Shown piece by piece: positions 1 to 5,583 of a DNA stretch of 7,791 bases. The position numbers and the translations under genes are program-made. Within the stretch, counting starts at the first letter, position 1. Each line of letters opens with the position of its first letter. The notes beneath the pieces were generated by a model, which ran no database searches, had not been told where the DNA came from, and saw only the letters and a list, made by a program, of their open reading frames with translations. This DNA is from Oscillospiraceae bacterium. GTDB lineage: Bacteria > Bacillota > Clostridia > Oscillospirales > Oscillospiraceae. The DNA lies in NCBI GenBank assembly GCA_017399325.1, contig JAFQDY010000204.1, positions 1-7,791 of the forward strand. Reading direction: 5' to 3'.

Positions 1-26
1 GGACCGTCCGGGAGGCCGGTCCCTAC
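1..26. repeat. Partial palindromic element, family A (GTAGGGAC arm)
   Basis: One arm of the short palindromic element found complete at 7486-7547 and 2797-2866; the other arm lies outside the window or is missing. The 26 bases match the reverse complement of the left arm at 7486-7511 at 24 positions, and the right arm at 7522-7547 at 23. The arm ends in CCCTAC followed by GAATTCTT, and that same flank follows the family B element at 2768-2777. It shows no coding potential. Confidence 0.75.
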
Positions 27-54
27 GAATTCTTACGAAGCCTTTCCTGTGCAT

Positions 55-80
55 CGTAGGGGCGAACAGCGTCCGCCCGC
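55..80. repeat. Half copy of palindromic element, family B (CGTAGGGGCG)
   Basis: The 26 bases match the first half of the complete element at 2728-2777 at 23 positions, including the CGTAGGGGCG end. It forms a hairpin with a 3-base AGC loop and an 8-bp stem carrying one mismatch. The second hairpin and closing CGCCCCTACG end of the full element are absent, so this is a truncated copy. Positions 27-54 between the two repeat fragments hold nothing I recognise. Confidence 0.7.
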
Positions 81-97
81 AAAGGGAATCGATTTCC

Positions 98-173
98 ATT
101 TTTTGCTTTGCAAAAAATTATTGTAGCCACCAGTTTGCGAACTGGTGGCAGCAAGTGTCCACCGGACACTTGC
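98..173. repeat. Three consecutive perfect hairpins
   Basis: Three perfect stem-loops follow one another: 98-118 (9-bp stem, TTT loop, A/T-rich base), 126-149 (10-bp stem GCCACCAGTT, loop TGCG) and 151-173 (10-bp stem GCAAGTGTCC, loop ACC). Only one base separates the second and third. None has a T-tract directly after it, so they are not ordinary terminators. They lie downstream of the tRNA terminator on the minus strand. The third hairpin has the same apex, CCACCGG, as the long hairpin at 7685-7715. A structured repeat element or small structured RNA is possible. No gene is visible in positions 1-212. Confidence 0.65.
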
Positions 174-212
174 ATTTATGTTTGTTCGATTCCGGTTTCC
201 TTCAAGAATAAT

Positions 213-244
213 AAAAGCGAAACCCCAAAAGGGGTCTCGCTTTT
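213..244 (-). terminator. Intrinsic terminator of the tRNA-Leu gene
   Basis: Read on the minus strand, a 14-bp stem (AAAAGCGAGACCCC with GGGGTTTCGCTTTT) closes a TTTT loop and is followed by TATTATTCTT. Starting three bases past the tRNA 3' end, it fits termination of the tRNA transcript. On the minus strand one pair is a G-U wobble; on the plus strand the same position is an A/C mismatch. The structure is therefore better as a minus-strand RNA, which supports the direction. Confidence 0.85.
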
Positions 245-246
245 AT

Positions 247-333
247 TGGTGCCGCTGACCGGAATCGAACCGGTACGGATTTTACTCCGAGGGATTTTAA
301 GTCCCTTGTGTCTACCTATTCCACCACAGCGGC
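247..333 (-). tRNA. tRNA-Leu (anticodon UAA)
   Basis: The minus strand gives an 87-nt class II tRNA. The 7-bp acceptor stem is GCCGCTG/CAGCGGC with discriminator A and an encoded CCA end at 247-249. The anticodon arm is AGGGA-CTTAAAA-TCCCT, with anticodon TAA reading the leucine codon UUA. A long variable arm (CGGAGTAAAATCCG) follows, typical of tRNA-Leu, then the T arm ACCGG-TTCGATT-CCGGT. It has its own promoter at 363-391 and terminator at 213-244, so it appears to be a single-gene transcription unit. Confidence 0.97.
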
Positions 334-362
334 GCATTGCGGATTTTGATTTGAACGCCGTT

Positions 363-391
363 ATAGTAGCACATTTTTAATCCGCAGTCAA
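363..391 (-). promoter_or_regulatory. Promoter of tRNA-Leu
   Basis: On the minus strand, TTGACT (386-391) and TACTAT (363-368) are separated by exactly 17 bases, a near-consensus housekeeping sigma-factor promoter. The predicted start lies about 20 bases upstream of the mature tRNA 5' end, leaving a short leader for RNase P to remove. GCGGATT at 339-345 in that leader is inversely repeated at 379-385; I cannot assign it a role. Confidence 0.8.
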
Positions 392-408
392 GAATATCTG
401 TTTGGTAC

Positions 409-437
409 TTCCATTTTTTGTGCGGTCGTTGTATAAT
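409..437 (+). promoter_or_regulatory. Promoter of the galKE operon
   Basis: A perfect TATAAT -10 box lies at 432-437. The best -35 candidate at 17-base spacing is TTCCAT (409-414), a weak match, so the promoter may need help from an activator or may be moderate in strength. The start would be near 444, giving a leader of about 22 nt before the galK ATG. No operator palindrome or CRE-like catabolite site stands out between the two divergent promoters. Confidence 0.7.
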
Positions 438-465
438 ATACAAAACAAACTGGGAGGAATGGCCC

Positions 466-1674
466 ATGGCAACACCTGTTTTGAAAATGGAATCTGCCCT
501 GAAGGCGGCGCTGGACACAGGCTTTTCTGCGGCCTTTGGAGGCGCGCCCGAACGCTATTTTTCCGCTCCCGGCCGTACGGAGATCGGCGGCAATCACACC
601 GACCACCAGCGGGGTCGGGTGTTGGCGGCGGCGGTGAATTTAGACACCGTGGCGGCGGTGCGGGAAAACGGCACGGACACCATTCGTATTTTGTCCAAAG
701 GCTATCCGCTTTGTAGAATCAATGTAACCGAACTGATGCCCAAGGCAGAGGAGATCAACACCACCCCTGCCCTGATCCGGGGCGTGGCCGCCCGGTTTGC
801 GGAACTGGGCTGCAAGGTAAAAGGCTTCGATGCCTATTGCGAATCTACTGTCTTGCCCGGCAGCGGCCTGTCTTCATCCGCGGCCTACGAGGTGCTCATC
901 GGCACCATCATCAACTGCCTGTTCTTTGGCGGAAAAGCGACCCCTGCCCAAGTGGCCCAAATCGGCCAGTACGCGGAAAATGTGTTCTTCGGCAAACCCT
1001 GCGGTCTGATGGATCAGACCGCCTCTGCCGTGGGCAATCTGGTGGCCATCGACTTTGAAACAGGGGAAATTTCCCCGGTTGCTTTTGACTTTAGCGCTTG
1101 CGGCCACGCCCTGTGCATCATCGATTCCGGCGCAGATCACGCGGATCTGACCGACGAATATGCGGCTATACCCAATGAAATGAAAGCCGTTGCCGCTTAC
1201 TTCCATAAAGAGGTGCTGACGGAAGTGGCAGAAAAAGACTTCTACGCCGCGATCCCTGCGCTCCGCAAAAAATGCGGCGACCGGGCGGTTTTGCGGGCGG
1301 CGCACTTCTATGGGGAAAACGAAAGAGTTCCCAAGCAGGTGGCGGCCTTGGAGCAGGGCGATTTCCACGAATTTTTGCGTCTTGTGAAGGAAAGCGGCCG
1401 CAGTTCCTATATGTATCTGCAAAACGTGATCCCCGCCGGAAACACCGCCCATCAGGATGTGGCGCTCACCCTGGCGCTTTGTGAAAAATATCTGCAGGGC
1501 AAGGGCGCATTCCGGGTCCACGGCGGTGGTTTTGCCGGTACGGTGCAGGCCTTTGTGCCCAATGCGTTGCTGGAAGATTTCCGCAAAGGCATCGATGCTG
1601 CTTTGGGCGACGGCGCGTGTCATATTTTGCGGATCCGCCCACAGGGCGGCGTACCAATGGAGGTAGCAGAATGA
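466..1674 (+). CDS. galK: Galactokinase (GHMP kinase family)
   Basis: A 402-residue cytoplasmic kinase that phosphorylates alpha-D-galactose at C1 with ATP, the first step of the Leloir pathway. All GHMP landmarks are present: the galactokinase signature PGRTEIGGNHTDHQ (35-48, with Arg37), the phosphate-binding loop PGSGLSSSAA (131-140), the catalytic Asp183 in CGLMDQ, and the C-terminal glycine motif HGGGFAG (352-358). Length fits the family. The start is ATG 466, which has GGGAGG at 452-457 with 8-base spacing; the ATG at 459 is out of frame and one base from the ribosome site, and the upstream in-frame ATG at 418 lies before the -10 box. The stop overlaps galE as ATGA, implying translational coupling. 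Compared with the E. coli/human signature GRVNLIGEHTDY, the usual Glu43 is Asn here, a feature I associate with a clostridial subgroup. Galactose is the likely substrate by context. Confidence 0.93.
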   Translation: MATPVLKMESALKAALDTGFSAAFGGAPERYFSAPGRTEIGGNHTDHQRGRVLAAAVNLDTVAAVRENGTDTIRILSKGYPLCRINVTELMPKAEEINTTPALIRGVAARFAELGCKVKGFDAYCESTVLPGSGLSSSAAYEVLIGTIINCLFFGGKATPAQVAQIGQYAENVFFGKPCGLMDQTASAVGNLVAIDFETGEISPVAFDFSACGHALCIIDSGADHADLTDEYAAIPNEMKAVAAYFHKEVLTEVAEKDFYAAIPALRKKCGDRAVLRAAHFYGENERVPKQVAALEQGDFHEFLRLVKESGRSSYMYLQNVIPAGNTAHQDVALTLALCEKYLQGKGAFRVHGGGFAGTVQAFVPNALLEDFRKGIDAALGDGACHILRIRPQGGVPMEVAE

Positions 1675-2669
1675 ATGTTTTGGTTACCGGCGGCGCCGGT
1701 TACATCGGCAGCCATACCGCGGTGGAATTGATCCACGCCGGCCATAAAGTCATCGTTGCAGACGACCTGTCCAATGCCAAGGCAGAAGTGATCGACCGCA
1801 TTGAAACCATCACGGGGACAAGACCCGCTTTTTATCCCATCGACTGCAAGGACAAGGCGGCTTTGGACGCGGTGTTTGCGGAACATAAAATCGACGCGGT
1901 GATCCATTTTGCCGCATTCAAGGCGGTGGGCGAGAGCGTGCAAAAACCCCTTGCCTACTACCGCAACAATTTGGACAGTGCGCTGACACTGCTGGAAGTG
2001 ATGGAAAAATTCGGCTGCAGGAAGTTTATTTTCTCCTCATCTGCCACGGTCTACGGCCCGGACAATCCCTATCCTTACAAAGAGGAAATGCCCGCCGTCA
2101 AGTCCACCAGCCCTTACGGACAGACCAAGGTGATGATCGAGCGGATAATAGCCGATTATGTGGCGGCAAACCCCGATTTTTGCGCGGTTTTGCTGCGGTA
2201 TTTTAACCCCATCGGCGCTCACGAATCGGGGCTTTTGGGCGACGATCCCAACGGCATTCCCAACAATCTGATGCCCTATATCGGCCGTGTTGCGGCGGGA
2301 AAGTTAGAGAAACTGACCATTTTCGGCAACGACTATCCCACCCCCGACGGCACTTGCCGGCGGGACTACCTGCACGTGGTGGACCTGGCGGTGGGACACT
2401 TAAAAGCGCTGGAGTTTGCGAAAGACAAAACCGGCGTGGAGGCAGTGAATCTGGGAACGGGCAATGGCGTTTCCGTGCTGGAACTGGTGAGCGCCTTCCA
2501 GGATGCCAACAACATCAAAATTCCCTATGTGTTCGGCCCGCGCCGGGACGGCGACCTGCCGGCCTTCTGGGCGGACGCAGAAAAAGCCAAGACGCTTCTT
2601 GGCTGGGAAGCACAATATTCGGTGGAAGATATGTGCCGCAGCGCCTGGAATTTCGCCAAGAATGCATAA
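1671..2669 (+). CDS. galE: UDP-glucose 4-epimerase
   Basis: A 332-residue NAD-dependent short-chain dehydrogenase/reductase (extended type) that interconverts UDP-galactose and UDP-glucose in the cytoplasm. The N-terminal Rossmann motif GGAGYIG (7-13) binds NAD. The catalytic set is Ser124 in SSSATVYG, Tyr149 and Lys153 in YGQTK. The family motifs RRDYLHVVDLA (230-240) and RRDGDLPAFWAD (291-302) are in place. The numbering falls exactly on that of E. coli GalE. At the substrate-gate position (Tyr299 in E. coli) this protein has Phe299; a bulky residue there is usually taken to favour UDP-Gal/UDP-Glc over N-acetylated sugars. The start is ATG 1671, four bases overlapping the galK stop, with GGAGG at 1659-1663. 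It is the second and last gene of the operon, followed at once by a terminator. Confidence 0.96.
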   Translation: MNVLVTGGAGYIGSHTAVELIHAGHKVIVADDLSNAKAEVIDRIETITGTRPAFYPIDCKDKAALDAVFAEHKIDAVIHFAAFKAVGESVQKPLAYYRNNLDSALTLLEVMEKFGCRKFIFSSSATVYGPDNPYPYKEEMPAVKSTSPYGQTKVMIERIIADYVAANPDFCAVLLRYFNPIGAHESGLLGDDPNGIPNNLMPYIGRVAAGKLEKLTIFGNDYPTPDGTCRRDYLHVVDLAVGHLKALEFAKDKTGVEAVNLGTGNGVSVLELVSAFQDANNIKIPYVFGPRRDGDLPAFWADAEKAKTLLGWEAQYSVEDMCRSAWNFAKNA

Positions 2670-2679
2670 AAAACGATTA

Positions 2680-2709
2680 AAAAACCACACCCTGTTGGGT
2701 GTGGTTTTT
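2680..2709 (+). terminator. Intrinsic terminator of galKE
   Basis: A perfect 13-bp stem (AAAAACCACACCC/GGGTGTGGTTTTT) closes a TGTT loop 10 bases after the galE stop, with its descending arm ending in five T. The symmetric A/T flanks mean it could also stop transcripts arriving from the convergent amidohydrolase gene, so it may be bidirectional. Confidence 0.92.
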
Positions 2710-2727
2710 ATAAGCATCAGTATTTTG

Positions 2728-2777
2728 CGTAGGGGCGGATAGCATCCGCCCGCTGGCGAACACAGTTCGCCCCTACG
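2728..2777. repeat. Complete palindromic element, family B
   Basis: A 50-bp element with perfect 10-bp terminal inverted repeats, CGTAGGGGCG and CGCCCCTACG. Inside are two hairpins: GGGCGGAT-AGC-ATCCGCCC (2733-2751) and GGCGAAC-ACA-GTTCGCC (2755-2771). The whole can fold as a cruciform with two arms. It has no coding capacity. It lies between two convergent genes, and a half copy lies at 55-80. I recognise this style of short GTAGGGGCG palindrome from clostridial intergenic regions, but cannot confirm the family without a search. Confidence 0.85.
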
Positions 2778-2796
2778 AATTCTTTTGGTGGGGTAT

Positions 2797-2866
2797 GTAG
2801 GGGTCGGCGCCCTCGACGACCCGTTTAAAAATATTGTTGCGAGGTGTCGAGGAGGCCGGTCCCCAC
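2797..2866. repeat. Complete palindromic element, family A
   Basis: A 70-bp element with imperfect terminal inverted repeats: GTAGGGGTCGGCGCCCTCGA at the left, GTGGGGACCGGCCTCCTCGA read inward from the right. The centre is A/T-rich (TTTAAAAATATTGTT). Its right end falls four bases from the stop codon of the minus-strand amidohydrolase gene. Reading out of that gene the junction is TAA-TTTT-GTGGGGAC, almost identical to the junction after the exporter gene at 7479-7493. It starts 19 bases after the family B element. Confidence 0.8.
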
Positions 2867-2870
2867 AAAA

Positions 2871-3713
2871 TTAAAACTTCTGCCGTATCACTTCGAGGCC
2901 TTGGGCCAAGACATCTTCACCCACACCGGCCGCGGCAAAATACCCCTCCTCGGTGGCACTGCCGTGGGGAACGGCCCAGGCGCCTGCGTCTGTGCCGGAA
3001 GCCAGCAAGCCGCCCATTTCGGCAAAATCCGAAACATTCTGCAAAGCAGAATCCAAAATTTCCTTCACTTGGTCGTCGGGAAAGCGGCCTTTGCCCAAAA
3101 GATTTCCGATGGTGGATAAGGTCGGCACCCAAACTGCGCCTGCATCTTTCATAGCATCAAGGGCGTTTCTGTCCAGATAGGCCCCGTGCTCCACGGAATC
3201 CACCCCGGCTTCTGCCGCGGCGATCACCGTGTCTGCGCCGTTGGCGTGAACCATCACCGACATTCCTTCTTCTTTGGCGATGTGGACAAGTTCTGTGATT
3301 TCTTTTTGGGCAAGACCCGGTTCGGACAGCACACCAAACTGATGAAAGTCCATCAAACCGGAGATCATAATTTTTATGAAATCGCCGCCATTTTTCCGAA
3401 TGTTTACCACCTGCCGGGCAAATTCTGCGGCATTTTCAAATGCAGTGCCGATAAATGCGCCGTAATGGCCGGCTTTGCACAGAGGTGACAGGGGCGTGCG
3501 GTAGGTGATGCCGTAGTCGGGAGCCAATTCCCTTGCCTTAGCGCCCACGCCCCATTTATCACCGCCGTCCCGCAGGTAGGTGTAACCCAGGTCTTTGTAG
3601 GTCTGCAGGGCGTTGCGGATAAAATCCTCTTGGGGGTTATCCCTGTGTCTGGCGATGGCGCTTTTCCAGTTAACGCCGTCCAGAACCATATGCATATGGC
3701 AATCGGCTTTCAT
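2871..3713 (-). CDS. Compact metal-dependent amidohydrolase, substrate unknown
   Basis: A 280-residue cytoplasmic protein of the amidohydrolase superfamily, nearest in style to the imidazolonepropionase/Xaa-Pro dipeptidase-like group. All likely metal ligands are visible: His6 and His8 (HMH), a candidate carboxylated Lys114 in FIKIMISG, His156 in VHANG, His176 in SVEHG and Asp242 in SGTDAG. The usual members run near 400 residues with flanking beta-sandwich segments at both ends. This one starts five residues before the HxH motif and stops about 40 residues after the Asp, so only the barrel is present. The start ATG 3713 follows GGAAGGAAG at 7-base spacing. No signal peptide is seen. The promoter lies directly upstream (3736-3764), with an expected leader under 20 nt. 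It is divergent from the exporter operon; a functional link is possible but unproven. The complete ligand set argues against a decayed fragment. Confidence 0.85.
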   Translation of the reverse strand: MKADCHMHMVLDGVNWKSAIARHRDNPQEDFIRNALQTYKDLGYTYLRDGGDKWGVGAKARELAPDYGITYRTPLSPLCKAGHYGAFIGTAFENAAEFARQVVNIRKNGGDFIKIMISGLMDFHQFGVLSEPGLAQKEITELVHIAKEEGMSVMVHANGADTVIAAAEAGVDSVEHGAYLDRNALDAMKDAGAVWVPTLSTIGNLLGKGRFPDDQVKEILDSALQNVSDFAEMGGLLASGTDAGAWAVPHGSATEEGYFAAAGVGEDVLAQGLEVIRQKF

Positions 3714-3735
3714 CGGCTCACTTCCTTCCTTTTTC

Positions 3736-3764
3736 AGTATAGCAAAAACAAATAAAATTGTAAA
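3736..3764 (-). promoter_or_regulatory. Promoter of the amidohydrolase gene
   Basis: On the minus strand, TTTACA (3759-3764) and TATACT (3736-3741) are spaced by exactly 17 bases, close to the consensus. The expected start is near 3729, inside or beside the ribosome-binding purine run at 3721-3730, so the leader is very short. Confidence 0.75.
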
Positions 3765-3780
3765 CTTTTTTCCAATTCTA

Positions 3781-3808
3781 TTGCATTCAGAACCGGGCGT
3801 GGTAAAAT
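3781..3808 (+). promoter_or_regulatory. Promoter of the ABC exporter operon
   Basis: TTGCAT (3781-3786) and TAAAAT (3803-3808) are separated by 16 bases; a second possible -10, TATGCT, lies at 3811-3816. This puts the start near 3815-3823, too close for the GTG at 3823 to be a normal start codon. It is divergent from the amidohydrolase promoter, with about 16 bases between the two -35 boxes. No operator dyad is obvious and no regulator gene lies in the window. Confidence 0.6.
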
Positions 3809-3834
3809 AGTATGCTAGAGAAGTGTTTTCCAAA

Positions 3835-3843
3835 GGGGAGGAG
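3835..3843 (+). promoter_or_regulatory. Ribosome binding site selecting a TTG start
   Basis: GGGGAGGAG lies 6 bases before the TTG at 3850-3852. This strong site decides the start of the first exporter gene: the GTG at 3823 has no upstream site, and the ATG at 3865 is too far away. Confidence 0.75.
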
Positions 3844-3849
3844 AAAGTT

Positions 3850-5583
3850 TTGATAAAGACCCTGATGAAGAGTGTCCGGGAGTACAAATGGACGGCCCTT
3901 GGAAGCCCCATCTGTATGATCGGCGAAGTGACTATGGAGATTTTTATTCCGCTGGTTTTGGCGGAAATGCTCCGCCAAGGCATTGAGCCGGGCAATATGG
4001 CTATGGTTTGGAAATACGGCGGATTGCTGGCCCTGTGCGCTTTGTGCAGTTTGCTGTTCGGTGTGGCGTCGGCCTTTTTTGCGTCCTATGCCAGCACCGG
4101 TTTTGCCCGGAATCTGCGGCACGATATGTACGGTAAAGTGCAGACTTACGACTTTTCCAATATCGATAAGTTCTCCACGTCTTCCATCGTTACCCGTCTG
4201 ACTTCTGATGTTGCCAATCTGCAGATGACATTCCAGATGTCCATTCGTATGATCTTCCGTACCCCGGTGATGGTGGTGATGGCGCTGGTCATGGCGTTCC
4301 GTATCAGCCCCCGGCTTAGCATCATTTACTGCATTATGCTGCCGCTTTTGGCTTTCGGTCTGCTGTTTCTGATCAAGAAAGTCCACCCCATATTTGAGCG
4401 GGTGTTCAAAACCTACGACAAACTCAACAATGTGGTGCAGGAAAATGTCCGGGGCGTCCGGGTGGTGAAATCCTTCGTCCGGGAGGATGCAGAGGTGGAA
4501 AAATTCAATGAAACTTCCGATGCCATCTACAAGGACTTCACCAAGGCCGAGCGGATCATGGCCTTCAATAACCCCCTGATGCAGTTTGCGGTCTACACCT
4601 GCATCATCGTGATCTCTTTTTTGGGCGCAAAACTGGTGATCGCTCCCGATTCCGGCGTTGACACCGCCGCCCTGACCGCGATGTTTACCTACACCAGTCA
4701 GATCTTGATGGGCCTGATGATGATGTCCATGGTGTTCGTGATGTTCACCATGAGCCGGGCGCCTATGCGCCGTGCTTACGAACTGCTCACCGAAAAGCCT
4801 GCGCTGGATAGTCCCGAAAACCCTGTAACGGAAGTGAAAGACGGCTCGGTGGACTTTGAAAATGTGTCCTTCCGCTATTCCAAACAGGCCGGACGGAACG
4901 CGCTGGAGCACATCGATCTGCACATTGATGCGGGTATGACCGTGGGCATTCTGGGCGTGACCGGTTCTTCCAAGTCCACGCTGGTGCAACTGATCCCCCG
5001 CCTGTACGATGCAACCGAAGGCGTTGTGAAAGTAGGCGGCGTGGATGTGCGGGAGTATGACATTCACGCCCTGCGGGACGCGGTGGCTATGGTTTTGCAG
5101 AAAAACACCCTGTTTTCCGGCACCATCAAAGACAATCTGCGCTGGGGCAACCCCAACGCCACCGACGAAGAAATGGAACACGCCTGCCGGCTGGCCTGCG
5201 CCCATGATTTCGTGGCGGCGTTCCCCGATGGCTACGACACCCATATCGAACAGGGCGGCACCAATGTGTCCGGCGGTCAGAAGCAGCGGCTTTGCATTGC
5301 AAGAGCGCTGCTGAAGAAACCGAAAATTCTCATTCTGGACGACTCCACCTCCGCGGTGGACACCCGCACCGACGCGATGATCCGCAAGGCATTCAAAGAG
5401 GAAATTCCCAACACCACCAAACTGATCATCGCCCAACGGGTGGCTTCTGTCCAGGAAGCCGACCTGATCCTGGTGCTGGACGGCGGCAAGGTGGCCGCGG
5501 CCGGCAAGCACGACGAATTGCTCCAAACTTCCGAAATCTACCGGGAAGTCTATGAATCTCAAGTGAAAGGGGGCGAAGAGTAA
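3850..5583 (+). CDS. ABC exporter half-transporter, degenerate-site subunit (TM287-like)
   Basis: A 577-residue membrane protein with an N-terminal six-helix transmembrane domain (about 1-305; helices near 15-40, 55-80, 136-152, 156-175, 244-265 and 276-300) and a C-terminal ATPase domain (about 333-577). The ATPase motifs are Walker A GVTGSSKST (369-377, Ser where GxGK is usual), Q-loop Gln417, signature VSGGQ (473-477) and Walker B ILILDD (493-498). Asp498 replaces the catalytic Glu, and the switch His is Gln529 (IIAQR). These changes mark the subunit whose own ATP site is degenerate in heterodimeric exporters such as TM287/288, BmrCD and LmrCD. It is translated from a TTG start. The next gene starts at TAATG, overlapping the stop by one base, so the two are coupled. 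Multidrug, lipid or peptide export is likely; the substrate cannot be read from the sequence. The sequence looks intact. Confidence 0.92.
   Translation: MIKTLMKSVREYKWTALGSPICMIGEVTMEIFIPLVLAEMLRQGIEPGNMAMVWKYGGLLALCALCSLLFGVASAFFASYASTGFARNLRHDMYGKVQTYDFSNIDKFSTSSIVTRLTSDVANLQMTFQMSIRMIFRTPVMVVMALVMAFRISPRLSIIYCIMLPLLAFGLLFLIKKVHPIFERVFKTYDKLNNVVQENVRGVRVVKSFVREDAEVEKFNETSDAIYKDFTKAERIMAFNNPLMQFAVYTCIIVISFLGAKLVIAPDSGVDTAALTAMFTYTSQILMGLMMMSMVFVMFTMSRAPMRRAYELLTEKPALDSPENPVTEVKDGSVDFENVSFRYSKQAGRNALEHIDLHIDAGMTVGILGVTGSSKSTLVQLIPRLYDATEGVVKVGGVDVREYDIHALRDAVAMVLQKNTLFSGTIKDNLRWGNPNATDEEMEHACRLACAHDFVAAFPDGYDTHIEQGGTNVSGGQKQRLCIARALLKKPKILILDDSTSAVDTRTDAMIRKAFKEEIPNTTKLIIAQRVASVQEADLILVLDGGKVAAAGKHDELLQTSEIYREVYESQVKGGEE

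Noticed and set aside
98..173. CRISPR array or riboswitch
   Set aside because: The hairpins have different sequences and no constant repeat-spacer pattern. They lie downstream of the tRNA terminator, not upstream of a gene.
108..380. 90-codon open frame over the tRNA region
   Set aside because: It runs through the hairpins and the tRNA-Leu gene, and has no ribosome binding site.
418..465. N-terminal extension of galK to the ATG at 418, or a start at ATG 459
   Set aside because: ATG 418 precedes the -10 box. ATG 459 is out of frame and one base from the Shine-Dalgarno site. ATG 466 has ideal spacing.
874..1623. Minus-strand open frame of 249 codons inside galK
   Set aside because: Antisense to an intact galactokinase and lacking any recognisable motif.
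3823..3849. GTG 3823 as the start of the first exporter gene
   Set aside because: It lies at or before the predicted transcript start with no ribosome site; TTG 3850 follows GGGGAGGAG.
3714..3995. 94-codon N-terminal extension of the amidohydrolase
   Set aside because: It would run through both divergent promoters and into the exporter gene. The ATG at 3713 has a good ribosome site and starts just before the HxH motif.
3787..5562. Long open frame on the minus strand (591 codons) opposite the first exporter gene
   Set aside because: It is His/Gln/Gly-rich without recognisable domains, has no ribosome site, and lies antisense to a gene with complete ABC motifs. It is a by-product of third-position G/C bias.
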